A stretch of 28,587 nucleotides of DNA from an uncultured Mycoplasmatota bacterium (GTDB taxonomy: Bacteria; Bacillota_I; Bacilli_A; RF39; UBA660): assembly GCA_946494435.1 (NCBI GenBank), contig CAMMBO010000005.1, positions 1 through 28,587 of the forward strand, read 5' to 3'. The translations under genes and the position numbers were made by a program. Shown piece by piece: positions 1 through 7,966 of the stretch. The notes beneath the pieces are model-generated. The model made no database searches. It saw only the letters and a program-made list of their open reading frames with translations, and was not told where the DNA came from. Position 1 is the stretch's first letter; each line of letters starts with the position of its first letter.

Positions 1-424
1 AATCACTCTCCTTAATTTCTTCTACTTTAAGTTTTACTCCATTAATAGATAATACCTTTACTTTACTGTTTTCTTTTATTTCTTTATCACTATATGCGCT
101 CCACTTCTTACCTAGAACTTTAACTTCACCAATTCCATCCTTTTCTACCTTTTCAGTAACCACTCCTACTTTACCAATAACTCTATCTAAGTTAGTAGGA
201 ACTACATCTCTTCTTTTTATTTTCCTAACAAATGGTTTTGTTAAAAGTAATAAAAGAATTGAACTTATAGTAAAAACTGCTAAATGCACCATAAAATTAT
301 CAGTAACAAGAGATACAAATGTTGTAATTAAAGCCCCAAGTGAAAACCAAATAGATACTAAGTTTATTGTTGTAAGTTCAAATAATGCTAAAATAACAAA
401 TAAAACTAACCAAAAAAGTGTCAT
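1..424 (-). CDS. NfeD-family membrane protein, C-terminus cut by window edge
   Basis: About 141 codons are visible, from the ATG at 422-424 and preceded by GGAGGAGATATT, a strong ribosome binding site. The first ~65 residues are hydrophobic and form two or three membrane segments (MTLFWLVLFVILALFELTT, then SLGALITTFVSLV and LAVFTISSILLLLL). A basic hinge (KPFVRKIKRRDVVPTN) leads to a small beta-rich domain with LDRVIGKVGVVTEKV, GIGEVKVLGKKWSAYSD and KVKVLSINGVKLKVE. This matches the OB-fold domain of short NfeD proteins, which usually act with an SPFH/flotillin protein in membrane organisation. The gene runs off the left edge, so a flotillin partner beyond it is only a guess. The OB domain looks nearly complete, so few residues are probably missing. 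It is divergent from the gene at 638 and looks separate from the surface locus. Confidence 0.82.
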   Translation of the reverse strand, partial: MTLFWLVLFVILALFELTTINLVSIWFSLGALITTFVSLVTDNFMVHLAVFTISSILLLLLTKPFVRKIKRRDVVPTNLDRVIGKVGVVTEKVEKDGIGEVKVLGKKWSAYSDKEIKENSKVKVLSINGVKLKVEEIKESD

Positions 425-447
425 AATATCTCCTCCTTACCTAAAAT

Positions 448-476
448 ATACTATATTTTTCTCAAAAAAACTACAA
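448..476 (-). promoter_or_regulatory. Candidate promoter for the NfeD-family gene
   Basis: Read on the minus strand, TTGTAG (471-476) and TAGTAT (448-453) are separated by 17 bp, 24 bp upstream of the start codon. Both hexamers are imperfect matches to the housekeeping consensus. Confidence 0.4.
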
Positions 477-534
477 AAATAGATAAATATTTTTAACTTT
501 TTAAAACTGTCCAAACTATGACAACCAAAGCATT

Positions 535-562
535 TTTACATATATTTACATTTTATTTACAT
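535..562. promoter_or_regulatory. Three helically phased TTTACAT repeats
   Basis: TTTACA occurs at 535, 545 and 556, spaced 10 and 11 bp apart, in the divergent region between the NfeD gene and the 638 gene. A second set with the same 10- and 11-bp spacing (TTTACA, TTTACA, TTTCAA at 13521, 13531 and 13542) overlaps the promoter of the 1157-residue surface protein. This could be a regulator binding array. The genome is AT-rich, so chance similarity is possible. Confidence 0.3.
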
Positions 563-575
563 ATCAAAAATTATT

Positions 576-604
576 ATATATTGAAAAGTTCTGTAAACTA
601 TAAT
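576..604 (+). promoter_or_regulatory. Candidate promoter for the 216-residue surface protein
   Basis: A perfect TATAAT lies at 599-604, 33 bp before the start codon. No good -35 hexamer is found at 16-18 bp, which fits a promoter that needs an activator; phased TTTACAT repeats lie about 40 bp upstream. Confidence 0.4.
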
Positions 605-637
605 ACAATAAAAATGTAAAGGAAAAGGGGAATTTAT

Positions 638-1288
638 ATGTATAAAAAATTTAAAATTCTTTTAGTAATTATGTCTTTAGCAGTTACCCTGAGTATAATG
701 AGTAATACTTTCTCAAGATATGTATCAGGGGCAACAGGAAATATTGATATGGCCTTTTCTAAATGGCAAATACTGGTCAATCAAGTTGATATAACAGACA
801 GTACTTCATCATCAATTGATTTAATTCCTATCATAGAAGAAAATGATAATGTTGCAACAAACACAGTTGCACCAGGTACTAAAGGTTATGTTGATATTGA
901 TATAGATCCTACAAACGTAGATGTATCATTTAATTATAAAATCAATTTAGAAGTAAAAAATGAAGAAGTTAAAGACTTAATAATTACTAAATATGCAATT
1001 TTAGATTCTAATTATATAGAAGGAGATCCAACAGATACTATTCCAATTTTAGATAATAATATAAATCAAGATTTAATTTATGATAAAACAACAGAAAACT
1101 TCAAATTCAAACCATTTACAATAAGAATTTACTTTGAATGGTATGAAGGTACTAATGAAACAATGGATGATACAAGCGATACTGAAGTTGGTAAGAAAGC
1201 TGCAAGTGAAGATACACCTTTAGAAATTACAGCGACTATAAACTTTGAACAAATTACAAGTAATGAAAATAATGAAGAATCAATATAA
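638..1288 (+). CDS. SipW-type secreted surface protein, TasA/camelysin-like (216 aa)
   Basis: A predicted secreted protein. A short basic start (MYKKFK) and a hydrophobic helix (residues ~7-22) end in the motif TFSRYVSGA, which resembles the class of signal peptides cut by SipW-type peptidases. The mature part is acidic and beta-rich. The segment VAPGTKGYVDIDIDPTNVD (about residues 77-95) followed by alternating hydrophobic residues resembles the PG-x-x-G/D beta-sandwich start of TasA/camelysin-like proteins. The start is supported by AAGGAAAAGGGG 8-9 bp upstream. It is the only member of the surface locus on the plus strand and converges with the SipW/AAA operon, with back-to-back terminators between them. 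No LPxTG motif or second membrane helix is visible. It may be a fibre subunit or an independently controlled accessory; the fold assignment is by pattern only. Confidence 0.72.
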   Translation: MYKKFKILLVIMSLAVTLSIMSNTFSRYVSGATGNIDMAFSKWQILVNQVDITDSTSSSIDLIPIIEENDNVATNTVAPGTKGYVDIDIDPTNVDVSFNYKINLEVKNEEVKDLIITKYAILDSNYIEGDPTDTIPILDNNINQDLIYDKTTENFKFKPFTIRIYFEWYEGTNETMDDTSDTEVGKKAASEDTPLEITATINFEQITSNENNEESI

Positions 1289-1297
1289 TTCTTCATT
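1271..1297 (+). terminator. Rho-independent terminator of the 216-aa gene
   Basis: A perfect 10-bp inverted repeat (AATGAAGAAT at 1271-1280, ATTCTTCATT at 1288-1297) with a 7-nt loop is followed by ATTTATTTTG. The stop codon sits inside the hairpin. The stem is AT-rich, so termination may be partial. Confidence 0.55.
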
Positions 1298-1314
1298 ATT
1301 TATTTTGTAATAAT

Positions 1315-1338
1315 AGACTAAGAGTTTTCTCTTAGTCT
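1315..1338 (-). terminator. Terminator hairpin of the SipW/AAA operon
   Basis: A perfect 10-bp stem, AGACTAAGAG (1315-1324) with CTCTTAGTCT (1329-1338), and a 4-nt loop overlaps the stop codon of the minus-strand gene at 1332. The tail on the minus strand (ATTATTACAAAAT) is only moderately U-rich. It separates two convergent units and may work both ways. Confidence 0.55.
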
Positions 1339-2546
1339 AAATTTGCTTTTGCAACCTCTATTACTGGAACTACACTACACTGGTTAGTTTTTAATTCTCC
1401 ATATATTTTAGAATTATTATCATCCATTTTTACTAAAGCAAAAGCTCTATCTTGATTATATTCATTATTTAACCAATAGCATTTACTTGTAGTAAAGTAT
1501 GGGTATGCTTGATTAGAAAACTTATAATAACCATTACTATCAATCATTTTATTTAATTCATTAGTAAATCTATCATTATAATCTAATTTACCTATAATTA
1601 CATCTGATAGATTATCTCTTACTAAATAAGAAGATTCAACATTTTTAGAAATAATATTTAAAACATCATCTATCTTAAGTGATCTAGTATTAACATTCCA
1701 AGTACTAGAAACTTCATTTAAAAGATTAGTATAATTATTATATGTACCTAAAGAATAAGTACTAAATAAGTCTGGTAATAGAGTAACGTTAACATCTCCT
1801 ACTTTATTAGATTCATCTATTACATAAGTCTTAAGACAAGTAGAACTTATTTCATTACAAGCCTTATTATTAACGACATCATATAATACTAATTTACCAT
1901 AATTATAATCTGTATCTAAAGCATCATTATTTAAAACATATTGTTCTGCTTTAAGACTTATAACAACTCTAAGTGATGTTTTCATCTCATAACTAGAATC
2001 TGCTTCCTTTTTAGCCTCTTCCTGCTTCTGAAATTCATATGCTTTTGAACCCCATTCACTATCAAGCATATTATTTTCTGAATCTAAAGGCCAAGAAACA
2101 GAAACTTCAAATTGACTGCTATCATCTTTCGCTTTAACAAAATCTTTTGACAACGAAATATTAATATGAAAAGGATAATCATGTGATAATTCATCTTCAA
2201 CTTGTAATGTAGAGGCATTATCTGTTTTTAACTCCTCGTTTAATATTCTCGCTGAATCAATTGAATAACTAACACTAGCATCAGTATCACCTAAATTATT
2301 GATATTTACCTTTTCTGTAATTTGTTCCATACCTGGATAAACATCATTTAAAGATAAAACAATTTCATTAGAAACAGGTTTACTATCTTTTTCGAATTCA
2401 ATATACCAAGCTTTTACATCAATTTCTGTAGCAGTATTAGCAACTCCACTATATGCAAACCACGCCAAAGTAATTGAAAGCAACGAAACTGCTATAAAAA
2501 ACAAAGATAGAATATTCAGTTTTATATGTCTATGTTTAATCTTCAT
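1332..2546 (-). CDS. SipW-type surface protein, last gene of the SipW/AAA operon (404 aa)
   Basis: Start chosen at ATG 2544-2546 because AAGGTGGTGG lies 8 bp upstream; in-frame GTG codons further out lie inside that ribosome binding site. The N-terminus is basic (MKIKHRHIK), then a hydrophobic helix ends in SITLAWFAYSG, a SipW-type processing motif. After it comes a TasA-like module: about 30 residues on, VYPGMEQITEKVNINNLGD is the usual PG turn followed by a strand. The middle is beta-rich. The C-terminal ~90 residues (YYKFSNQAYPYF, SKCYWLNNEY, AFALVKMD, NQCSVVPVIEVAKANLD) look like a separate domain of the kind that ends in a V-x-P-V-I strand in some surface proteins. It carries cysteines in pairs. 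It directly follows the canonical signal peptidase, whose coding region contains this gene's ribosome binding site, so the two are probably translated together and this is a likely substrate. Confidence 0.7.
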   Translation of the reverse strand: MKIKHRHIKLNILSLFFIAVSLLSITLAWFAYSGVANTATEIDVKAWYIEFEKDSKPVSNEIVLSLNDVYPGMEQITEKVNINNLGDTDASVSYSIDSARILNEELKTDNASTLQVEDELSHDYPFHINISLSKDFVKAKDDSSQFEVSVSWPLDSENNMLDSEWGSKAYEFQKQEEAKKEADSSYEMKTSLRVVISLKAEQYVLNNDALDTDYNYGKLVLYDVVNNKACNEISSTCLKTYVIDESNKVGDVNVTLLPDLFSTYSLGTYNNYTNLLNEVSSTWNVNTRSLKIDDVLNIISKNVESSYLVRDNLSDVIIGKLDYNDRFTNELNKMIDSNGYYKFSNQAYPYFTTSKCYWLNNEYNQDRAFALVKMDDNNSKIYGELKTNQCSVVPVIEVAKANLD

Positions 2547-2562
2547 AGGTGCAACCACCACC

Positions 2563-3135
2563 TTACTCTTTATTTTTTCTTCTTCTTTTATCTTCTTTTT
2601 CTAGCATAGCAACTAATATTTCTGAACCTACAATATATAAAATAGGAATAACTATAAAAATAAATAACCCAACATTTGTACTTATAACTTTATATATAAA
2701 TGATAATATTACAGATTTGTAAATTACTTTACCATATAATTGATCTTCATAAACAATTGGATCTTCTATCAAATTAGCAACTCCCTTTGTATGAAAATAA
2801 TATTTGCCATCAACATCTTTTTCTATATCTATAACTTCATGAGTTACAACTTTATTAGTAAAAGATCCCTCCTTACCTAAATAACTAATAGTATCGCCTA
2901 CTTTAATATCTTCAGGATCAACGACTTTAGATATCAAAACATCTCCTATATTATATTTAGGTTCCATACTTCCTGATATAACAGTGAACATTCTATAATC
3001 AAAAAAAGACAATCTATTATTACTAAAACGTTGCAGACATACTACAACAAAAAATAATATAACAAAAATAGTTATTATAACATTAAATATTATTCTTAAC
3101 ACTTTTAACAATTTACGATAATCAAACTTCTTCAT
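2563..3135 (-). CDS. sipW: SipW-like (ER-type, S26B) signal peptidase I
   Basis: A membrane-bound serine protease that removes signal peptides at the outer face of the membrane. There is an N-terminal membrane helix (~13-33) and the catalytic serine lies in ISGSMEP (Ser56). The next box is YNIGDVLIS (61-69). The general base is a histidine, as in SipW and eukaryotic/archaeal enzymes, in VVTHEV (His99), not the lysine of housekeeping LepB. The following box is TKGVANLIEDP (117-126), with Val where many relatives have Asp, and the later Asp125 is kept. A second membrane helix (~153-175) near the C-terminus is typical of SipW. Start: AGAAGATT before ATG, a modest ribosome binding site 6 bp after the previous stop. 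Its place between the DUF2357-like gene and a putative substrate makes it the likely dedicated processing enzyme. The symbol is by family, not by proven orthology. Confidence 0.88.
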   Translation of the reverse strand: MKKFDYRKLLKVLRIIFNVIITIFVILFFVVVCLQRFSNNRLSFFDYRMFTVISGSMEPKYNIGDVLISKVVDPEDIKVGDTISYLGKEGSFTNKVVTHEVIDIEKDVDGKYYFHTKGVANLIEDPIVYEDQLYGKVIYKSVILSFIYKVISTNVGLFIFIVIPILYIVGSEILVAMLEKEDKRRRKNKE

Positions 3136-3141
3136 AATCTT

Positions 3142-4275
3142 CTACAAATACTTTTGTGTCCTTTCTAAATATTCTTCCATAGCACTTTTAAATTTCTTTT
3201 TAACTTCATCAGCACTAATATTTTGAGTTTTATTTCTTTTATCCTCATTAATTGTTTTAGCAATTAACGATAAAAACTCATCTTCTGTCGTTTTATAACC
3301 ACAACTAGCAAGTAAAGTCATAACTCTTTTAATTTCTTCTGTTAAAATAATAACAGAATAACTAATCATATTTTTTTTCTCTTCCCTTTTTAATCTAGTC
3401 ATAGAGTCTATTACAGCATAATCTATTAAAAAAGAATGATCTAAAAAACTTTTCATAATATTAATACTATTATTATCATCACTTTCTTTAGATTCATCTT
3501 TTTTATCTAAATCATAAGTCCTAATAATATCCCATAATCTAACAGCAATCCTAAAATTAGGATTCTTAAGAAGGATATTAGTTTTCTTTAAAGGAGGACT
3601 AACAAAATTAACATGTTCCTTTTTTAAAGCTTTAATCATTTCTGATCTATCCCAACTAGATAGATAATCTTTAACTCTTTTTAAACGTTTTTTAGCTTTA
3701 TTAATTTCTTCCTCAAGTTTTTTATCATCCTGTTTCGAAGGAAGCGAAGTAGAAGAGACTTTAAGTTCAATATTTACTTTTTCTTCAGTAGTTAAAGAAG
3801 ATGCTTTATACTCTAATGTTTTATTTTTATTTAATTCAAAATTATTTAGTAATTTTTCTTTAGTTGCTACAAATCTATTAAGATCATTAATTAAAGTATA
3901 AAGAAATCTATTCTCATAAATATTATAAGTTTCTTCATTTCTTATATCTAATATTTTAGATGGTCTAACATCATTAGTTTTTTTATCAACATCCTCTATA
4001 TATTGAGTGTGTTTAGCAAGATCTTTAACACTAGCAACAGTTATTCTTTTAGATCTTTCTACTTTTACAAGATTCTCTTCTTGAATCAAGGTTAATTTAG
4101 GATTTCTAACAATGATATCTATATAAGGACAAGAAAACTCTATTTCATCAAGCCAATCAAAAGAGATTAAATCCCCATTATAAAGAGAACTGTAAGCCAT
4201 ATCACTTTCTAATTTTTCTAAAAACACTTGGCTTTTATTTAGCTTTTCTATATCTTTATCCAGTTTTAAAGCCAT
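3142..4275 (-). CDS. DUF2357-like partner of the McrB-type ATPase (377 aa)
   Basis: A soluble, lysine-rich protein with no signal or membrane helix. The segment NEETYNIYENRFLYTLIND (about residues 113-131) matches the N-Y-E-N-R-F-L-Y-x-L hallmark of DUF2357-type proteins, which often sit beside McrB-like AAA+ ATPases. A long basic, charged stretch (about 170-215) is probably coiled coil. I cannot find a clear PD-(D/E)xK nuclease motif like that of McrC. Start chosen at ATG 4273-4275, 9 bp after AGGGG; an upstream in-frame TTG would overlap that site. The gene lies 17 bp after the ATPase gene and 6 bp before sipW, so it is firmly in the operon. Inferred role: cytoplasmic adaptor or regulator of the ATPase. 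The family assignment rests on one motif plus context. Confidence 0.6.
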   Translation of the reverse strand: MALKLDKDIEKLNKSQVFLEKLESDMAYSSLYNGDLISFDWLDEIEFSCPYIDIIVRNPKLTLIQEENLVKVERSKRITVASVKDLAKHTQYIEDVDKKTNDVRPSKILDIRNEETYNIYENRFLYTLINDLNRFVATKEKLLNNFELNKNKTLEYKASSLTTEEKVNIELKVSSTSLPSKQDDKKLEEEINKAKKRLKRVKDYLSSWDRSEMIKALKKEHVNFVSPPLKKTNILLKNPNFRIAVRLWDIIRTYDLDKKDESKESDDNNSINIMKSFLDHSFLIDYAVIDSMTRLKREEKKNMISYSVIILTEEIKRVMTLLASCGYKTTEDEFLSLIAKTINEDKRNKTQNISADEVKKKFKSAMEEYLERTQKYL

Positions 4276-4292
4276 AGCTTTCAACCCCTATC

Positions 4293-5816
4293 TTATATAC
4301 TCTTCTTTAAATTCTCTAAATATTCAATACATTCTTTCATAACATTTTTACCAAAGTTTTTATTTAAATAACTAATAAATGGATCAATTTCATCACGAAT
4401 AAAAGCAACACTTAATTGATCAAATTTACGCAATATTTTTTTAGCAATAAAATAGTCAATTGCTTCAATTTCTTTACCACCACAAGCAACATAAACTGCT
4501 ACAAAAGTATTAAGTTGTTTCATAATACGATTACCAAAGGCAATACGAAAATGCTTAATAACATAATTATCAATATCCTTAACTTGCTCTAATCCTTTAT
4601 CAGAAACTTTATTTTTATCCTTAGCATCCTCAAAAAGATCTTCAAGATAACTAGCATTTAAATTAATAGCATCTTGTTCACGACATTTAAATGGATCTAC
4701 TTTTATATTGATATCTATAGGCATCGCTCTATCGTATACTTTATCTGTTACCATAAAAGTAGAGTCATCATTATTTATTGTTCCTATATACCATAGATTA
4801 CCTGGTATCTTTAATTTACCATTAACAATTTTTTTAGGATCATTAGGCCATCCACTTGGTACTAAATCTACAATCCATTCATCTTTGCTAGGCATTTCCA
4901 AAATTGATAGGAAATCTGCAAAATAATACTCAACACGAGCTAAGTTCATTTCATCAAGAATGATAGTATGAACATCATCATCAAAGCTTGATGTATATAT
5001 CTCACCAAGTGGTTTAGTTTCATTAAACTTTTTAGTAAATTCATTAAAGTATCCTAGAAAATCTGACTTATCACGCCAAGATGGTTCTACAGATGCTACA
5101 CAAGAATCTTCACTAACAAATTTACCCCAAGCATAGGCAAGTGACGTTTTACCAGTACCAGATATACCTTGAAGAATTATTAACCTACCACAAGCAAGTC
5201 CTGCAAAAAAAGGTCTTAAAATAGTATTATCATAATATAAATGTAATTTACTAGCAGCAAAGCATCTAAAATCATCTACTAATTGTTCTAGAGTATAATC
5301 ATTGTTATAGTTTTTAACTTTAAAACCTTCATATGCCTTATCGATAGCCACAAGTTTAGGGAAACGAATTCCTTCTTCTCCAGTAACTTCCTCTTCTTCT
5401 TCACTAGTATTATCATTAGACTCCTCATCAGGATTAATCCCTAACTGTGATACTTTCATTGCCATTAATTCATCTTTTTCTTTCATAAGTTTTCTAACCT
5501 TAGCATTAAGATTAGCAATTTCTTCTAATAACTCATCTTTATTAAAATTATTATGAAGTTTTCTTAGTATTGCTCTAATTAACAGAACTACTAAAGAAAC
5601 AATTATAGCAACAATTATAAGAAGAAGAATTACTGCTAAAACAACAAATATTTTCTCTCCCCCGTTAAAACTATCTTTATAACTATCAATAACTTTAGCA
5701 TACTCTGTTATATTAAACATTTTAATGATGCCATTAAAAATACCACCAAACACCATTCCTAATCCTTCAAAAAATATTGATATAAATTCGTAAAAAAATC
5801 TAATAAATGTATTCAT
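4293..5816 (-). CDS. Membrane-tethered McrB-like AAA+ ATPase (507 aa)
   Basis: An AAA+ ATPase of the McrB group. Walker A is QGISGTGKTS (216-225). Walker B is IILDEMNLARVEYYFADFL (285-303), the long DEMNLA-R-VE-YFADFL form typical of McrB-like proteins. Sensor I lies in WYIGTINNDDST (342-353), and KVYDRAMP (359-366) carries the likely arginine finger Arg363. Unlike restriction McrB, residues ~5-35 form an amphipathic or hydrophobic segment and ~55-84 a strong membrane helix, followed by a coiled coil (~91-122) and an acidic linker (130-148). The ATPase domain should therefore be anchored at the inner face of the membrane. There is no DNA-binding domain at the N-terminus. Start: GGGGGAG, 5 bp, ATG. 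It lies between the SipW-fusion gene (17 bp) and the DUF2357-like gene. Inferred role: powering or gating subunit export or assembly. Confidence 0.85.
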   Translation of the reverse strand: MNTFIRFFYEFISIFFEGLGMVFGGIFNGIIKMFNITEYAKVIDSYKDSFNGGEKIFVVLAVILLLIIVAIIVSLVVLLIRAILRKLHNNFNKDELLEEIANLNAKVRKLMKEKDELMAMKVSQLGINPDEESNDNTSEEEEEVTGEEGIRFPKLVAIDKAYEGFKVKNYNNDYTLEQLVDDFRCFAASKLHLYYDNTILRPFFAGLACGRLIILQGISGTGKTSLAYAWGKFVSEDSCVASVEPSWRDKSDFLGYFNEFTKKFNETKPLGEIYTSSFDDDVHTIILDEMNLARVEYYFADFLSILEMPSKDEWIVDLVPSGWPNDPKKIVNGKLKIPGNLWYIGTINNDDSTFMVTDKVYDRAMPIDINIKVDPFKCREQDAINLNASYLEDLFEDAKDKNKVSDKGLEQVKDIDNYVIKHFRIAFGNRIMKQLNTFVAVYVACGGKEIEAIDYFIAKKILRKFDQLSVAFIRDEIDPFISYLNKNFGKNVMKECIEYLENLKKSI

Positions 5817-5833
5817 AAAAACTCCCCCTATTA

Positions 5834-7840
5834 CTAATTAACCTTTTCCATAACGTCTTCATAAATTACTTTATTATGAAGATCTTTTGGTATTTTATTT
5901 TTTTCACTTTCATTTATCATAAAAATACACTCCACTATATATAATAGTTCTAAATCACTTTCATTTATTTTATTATTGCCAATATTAATAGCAAATTTAT
6001 AACCTTTTTTGATCAAATTTTTAATTATACTTATATTACCACCCAGCTCAGAATAATTTAGTAAAACAATAATTGAATTTTTAGCAAATTCATCTTCAAA
6101 CATTTCAAATATATTACCTATCTTAGTACTTTTTTCGTACAAATCAAAAGGAATATAAATTAAATATTTTAAAGAAAAATTACCATTTAACATATTATTG
6201 ACAATTTTAGTAGAAAGAATATTTAAAAGAACTGCAATCTTATCTTCAGCAACTATTCCCTCATTATATGTCTTATCAATAATATAATCACTATATACTT
6301 TACTAAAAGATAAATTATGTTCAATTTCTACAGCATAGATCTTTGTATTTGCTATCTTATTATATTTAAGTTCAAATAAGCTCGTTTTCATTTTATCTAA
6401 AGAATATTTAATCATACTACGATATGTCCTAGTGATTTTAATTAATTTACTAACTAATTTATTTATATCACCATCTGTTAAATAATCGGTATTTAAATAC
6501 TCTTCTAATTTGTCTTTATACCGTTTCCTTCGCTCTTCCAAATCACTAATCTTTTCATATTTTTCAATATAATTTATTATTTTAAAAATAATACTAAATT
6601 TCTTAACTTTATTATCGTATTTAGAATCACTACCTTTATATTCTTCTATAAGTTTATCTTTAACATTATCAATTACCTGATCTATCTTTGTTACTACATT
6701 TCTTCCATCATATGATAATTCAATATCACCACAGTTATTATAATACCTAGCATCAATATATTTTTTTAAAAAGATATCTTTAATAGTCGGTTCATTTACG
6801 ATATATTCTCGATTAAAATTAATCGTTTTAATTAATTCCTCAAGTTCATCTTCCTTAATAACCATAGCCTTTTCAATAATATTTTTACATTTCTTTCTCT
6901 TGTTATGTAATAATTCTAGATTATGTTTAATTACTTCTTCTTTAACCTCTTCTTTATCATCTTCTTTAGAATCAATAATAACTTCATTCGCTTTTTTAGA
7001 TTCATTTATTTTAGAATACGTTTTTTCTATTTCATTTTTATCCACTTGAATCATTCTAAAATACATAGTTTTATCTAAATCTTCTTTAGGAAATAATTCT
7101 TCTACATCCAATACCTCTATATCTTCATCTTCCCCATTAATTTTATTAATTCTAAGCTTAGAATTATTTGATTTTACTCTTTTAAAACTATCTTTAGAAT
7201 GATCGATTTTCTTTCTAAAACGCCATACTATTCTATCTTGCTTTTCTTCTTTACTTTTAGTCTTATCTTTAACTGGTATCTTATTAACCATTTCTTTCAT
7301 CTTTTGTTTTATCTCTTCTTCTTTTTTATTATCTTCTTTCCTTAAAGCATAATTAATTAAGAATAAAGTAACTATTAAAGAAATAATAACTAATGGATTA
7401 AACAACGTTTTTCTAAGAATACCAAAATGAGGTAACACTTTAACAACTTTTCCTACAATATCATCATCTGTAATTGGTTCATCTTTACTATTATTAACAT
7501 CCCCCTTTGTCACATAAGTATCATTATATTTTTCTATTACTCTATGTGTAGTGAATTCATCCCCTTGTTTAAATGTTATTACATCATTCAATTCAATATC
7601 ACTTGTAGTCTTAACAACTACCCAATCACCTGCTTCTATTTCTCCACTCATACTACCAGTCTGCACTTCAAAAATTGAGTAATCGAAGAAACTAGCATAA
7701 TCATTTTTCAAGATGTTTATTTGAATGTTATTATAAATAGAGATTAGCAAAATAAGACAAAAAATAACAATAAATATGTTAAGTAGGATATTGATAATCT
7801 TTTCAATCCCTCGTTGTCTTTTCACTTTTACATCTTGCAC
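5834..7840 (-). CDS. SipW-like signal peptidase fused to a large cytoplasmic region (668 aa)
   Basis: Residues 1-~170 are an S26B signal peptidase: membrane helix ~15-38, catalytic serine in QTGSMSGEIEAGDW (Ser63), histidine in FTTHRV (His99), then TKGDVNNSKDEP with Asp114, and a second membrane helix ~148-165. The serine box has T-G-S-M-S-G where S-G-S-M-E/Y-P is usual. About 500 further residues follow, very rich in Lys and Glu and probably cytoplasmic, with coiled-coil stretches up to ~500. The last ~170 residues alternate strands and helices: YAVEIEH, LIYIPFDLY, SIIVLLNYSELGG, LIKKGYKFAINIGNN. Their order loosely recalls a degenerate EAL-domain barrel, a tentative reading. Start chosen at GTG 7838-7840, 8 bp after GGGG; another GTG at 7847-7849 overlaps that site. 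First gene of the operon running to 1332, behind a good promoter. Confidence 0.75.
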   Translation of the reverse strand: MQDVKVKRQRGIEKIINILLNIFIVIFCLILLISIYNNIQINILKNDYASFFDYSIFEVQTGSMSGEIEAGDWVVVKTTSDIELNDVITFKQGDEFTTHRVIEKYNDTYVTKGDVNNSKDEPITDDDIVGKVVKVLPHFGILRKTLFNPLVIISLIVTLFLINYALRKEDNKKEEEIKQKMKEMVNKIPVKDKTKSKEEKQDRIVWRFRKKIDHSKDSFKRVKSNNSKLRINKINGEDEDIEVLDVEELFPKEDLDKTMYFRMIQVDKNEIEKTYSKINESKKANEVIIDSKEDDKEEVKEEVIKHNLELLHNKRKKCKNIIEKAMVIKEDELEELIKTINFNREYIVNEPTIKDIFLKKYIDARYYNNCGDIELSYDGRNVVTKIDQVIDNVKDKLIEEYKGSDSKYDNKVKKFSIIFKIINYIEKYEKISDLEERRKRYKDKLEEYLNTDYLTDGDINKLVSKLIKITRTYRSMIKYSLDKMKTSLFELKYNKIANTKIYAVEIEHNLSFSKVYSDYIIDKTYNEGIVAEDKIAVLLNILSTKIVNNMLNGNFSLKYLIYIPFDLYEKSTKIGNIFEMFEDEFAKNSIIVLLNYSELGGNISIIKNLIKKGYKFAINIGNNKINESDLELLYIVECIFMINESEKNKIPKDLHNKVIYEDVMEKVN

Positions 7841-7878
7841 TAATATCACCCCAATTCACTTCTCCACTACTATAATAA

Positions 7879-7907
7879 AGTATAGCACAATCGACCATTT
7901 TTGACAA
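7879..7907 (-). promoter_or_regulatory. Promoter of the SipW-fusion/AAA operon
   Basis: On the minus strand TTGTCA (7902-7907), 17 bp, TATACT (7879-7884), with a TGC extension just before the -10. This is close to the housekeeping consensus and lies 38 bp upstream of the chosen start. It should drive the five genes down to 1332. Confidence 0.7.
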
Positions 7908-7933
7908 TTAATTTCCACTCAAAAAATTAAAAA

Positions 7934-7964
7934 TTAAAAAAAGCACTGATCTTTGTCAGCACTT
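7934..7964 (-). terminator. Rho-independent terminator between the two peptidase operons
   Basis: In minus-strand RNA, AAGUGCUGA (7956-7964) pairs with UCAGUGCUU (7941-7949) over nine positions including two G-U pairs, loop CAAAGA, followed by a run of U. The G-U pairs work only in minus-strand RNA, so it ends the upstream operon just after the stop codon at 7967. Confidence 0.8.
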
Positions 7965-7966
7965 TT

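Noticed and set aside
4708..4926. Plus-strand open frame opposite the ATPase gene
   Set aside because: It lies inside the Walker B/sensor I region of the strongly supported minus-strand gene and has no ribosome binding site or family resemblance.
4293..5816. McrBC-type restriction system
   Set aside because: The ATPase is McrB-like, but it has a membrane helix instead of a DNA-binding N-terminus, the partner shows no visible nuclease motif, and the operon is made of peptidase and secreted protein genes.
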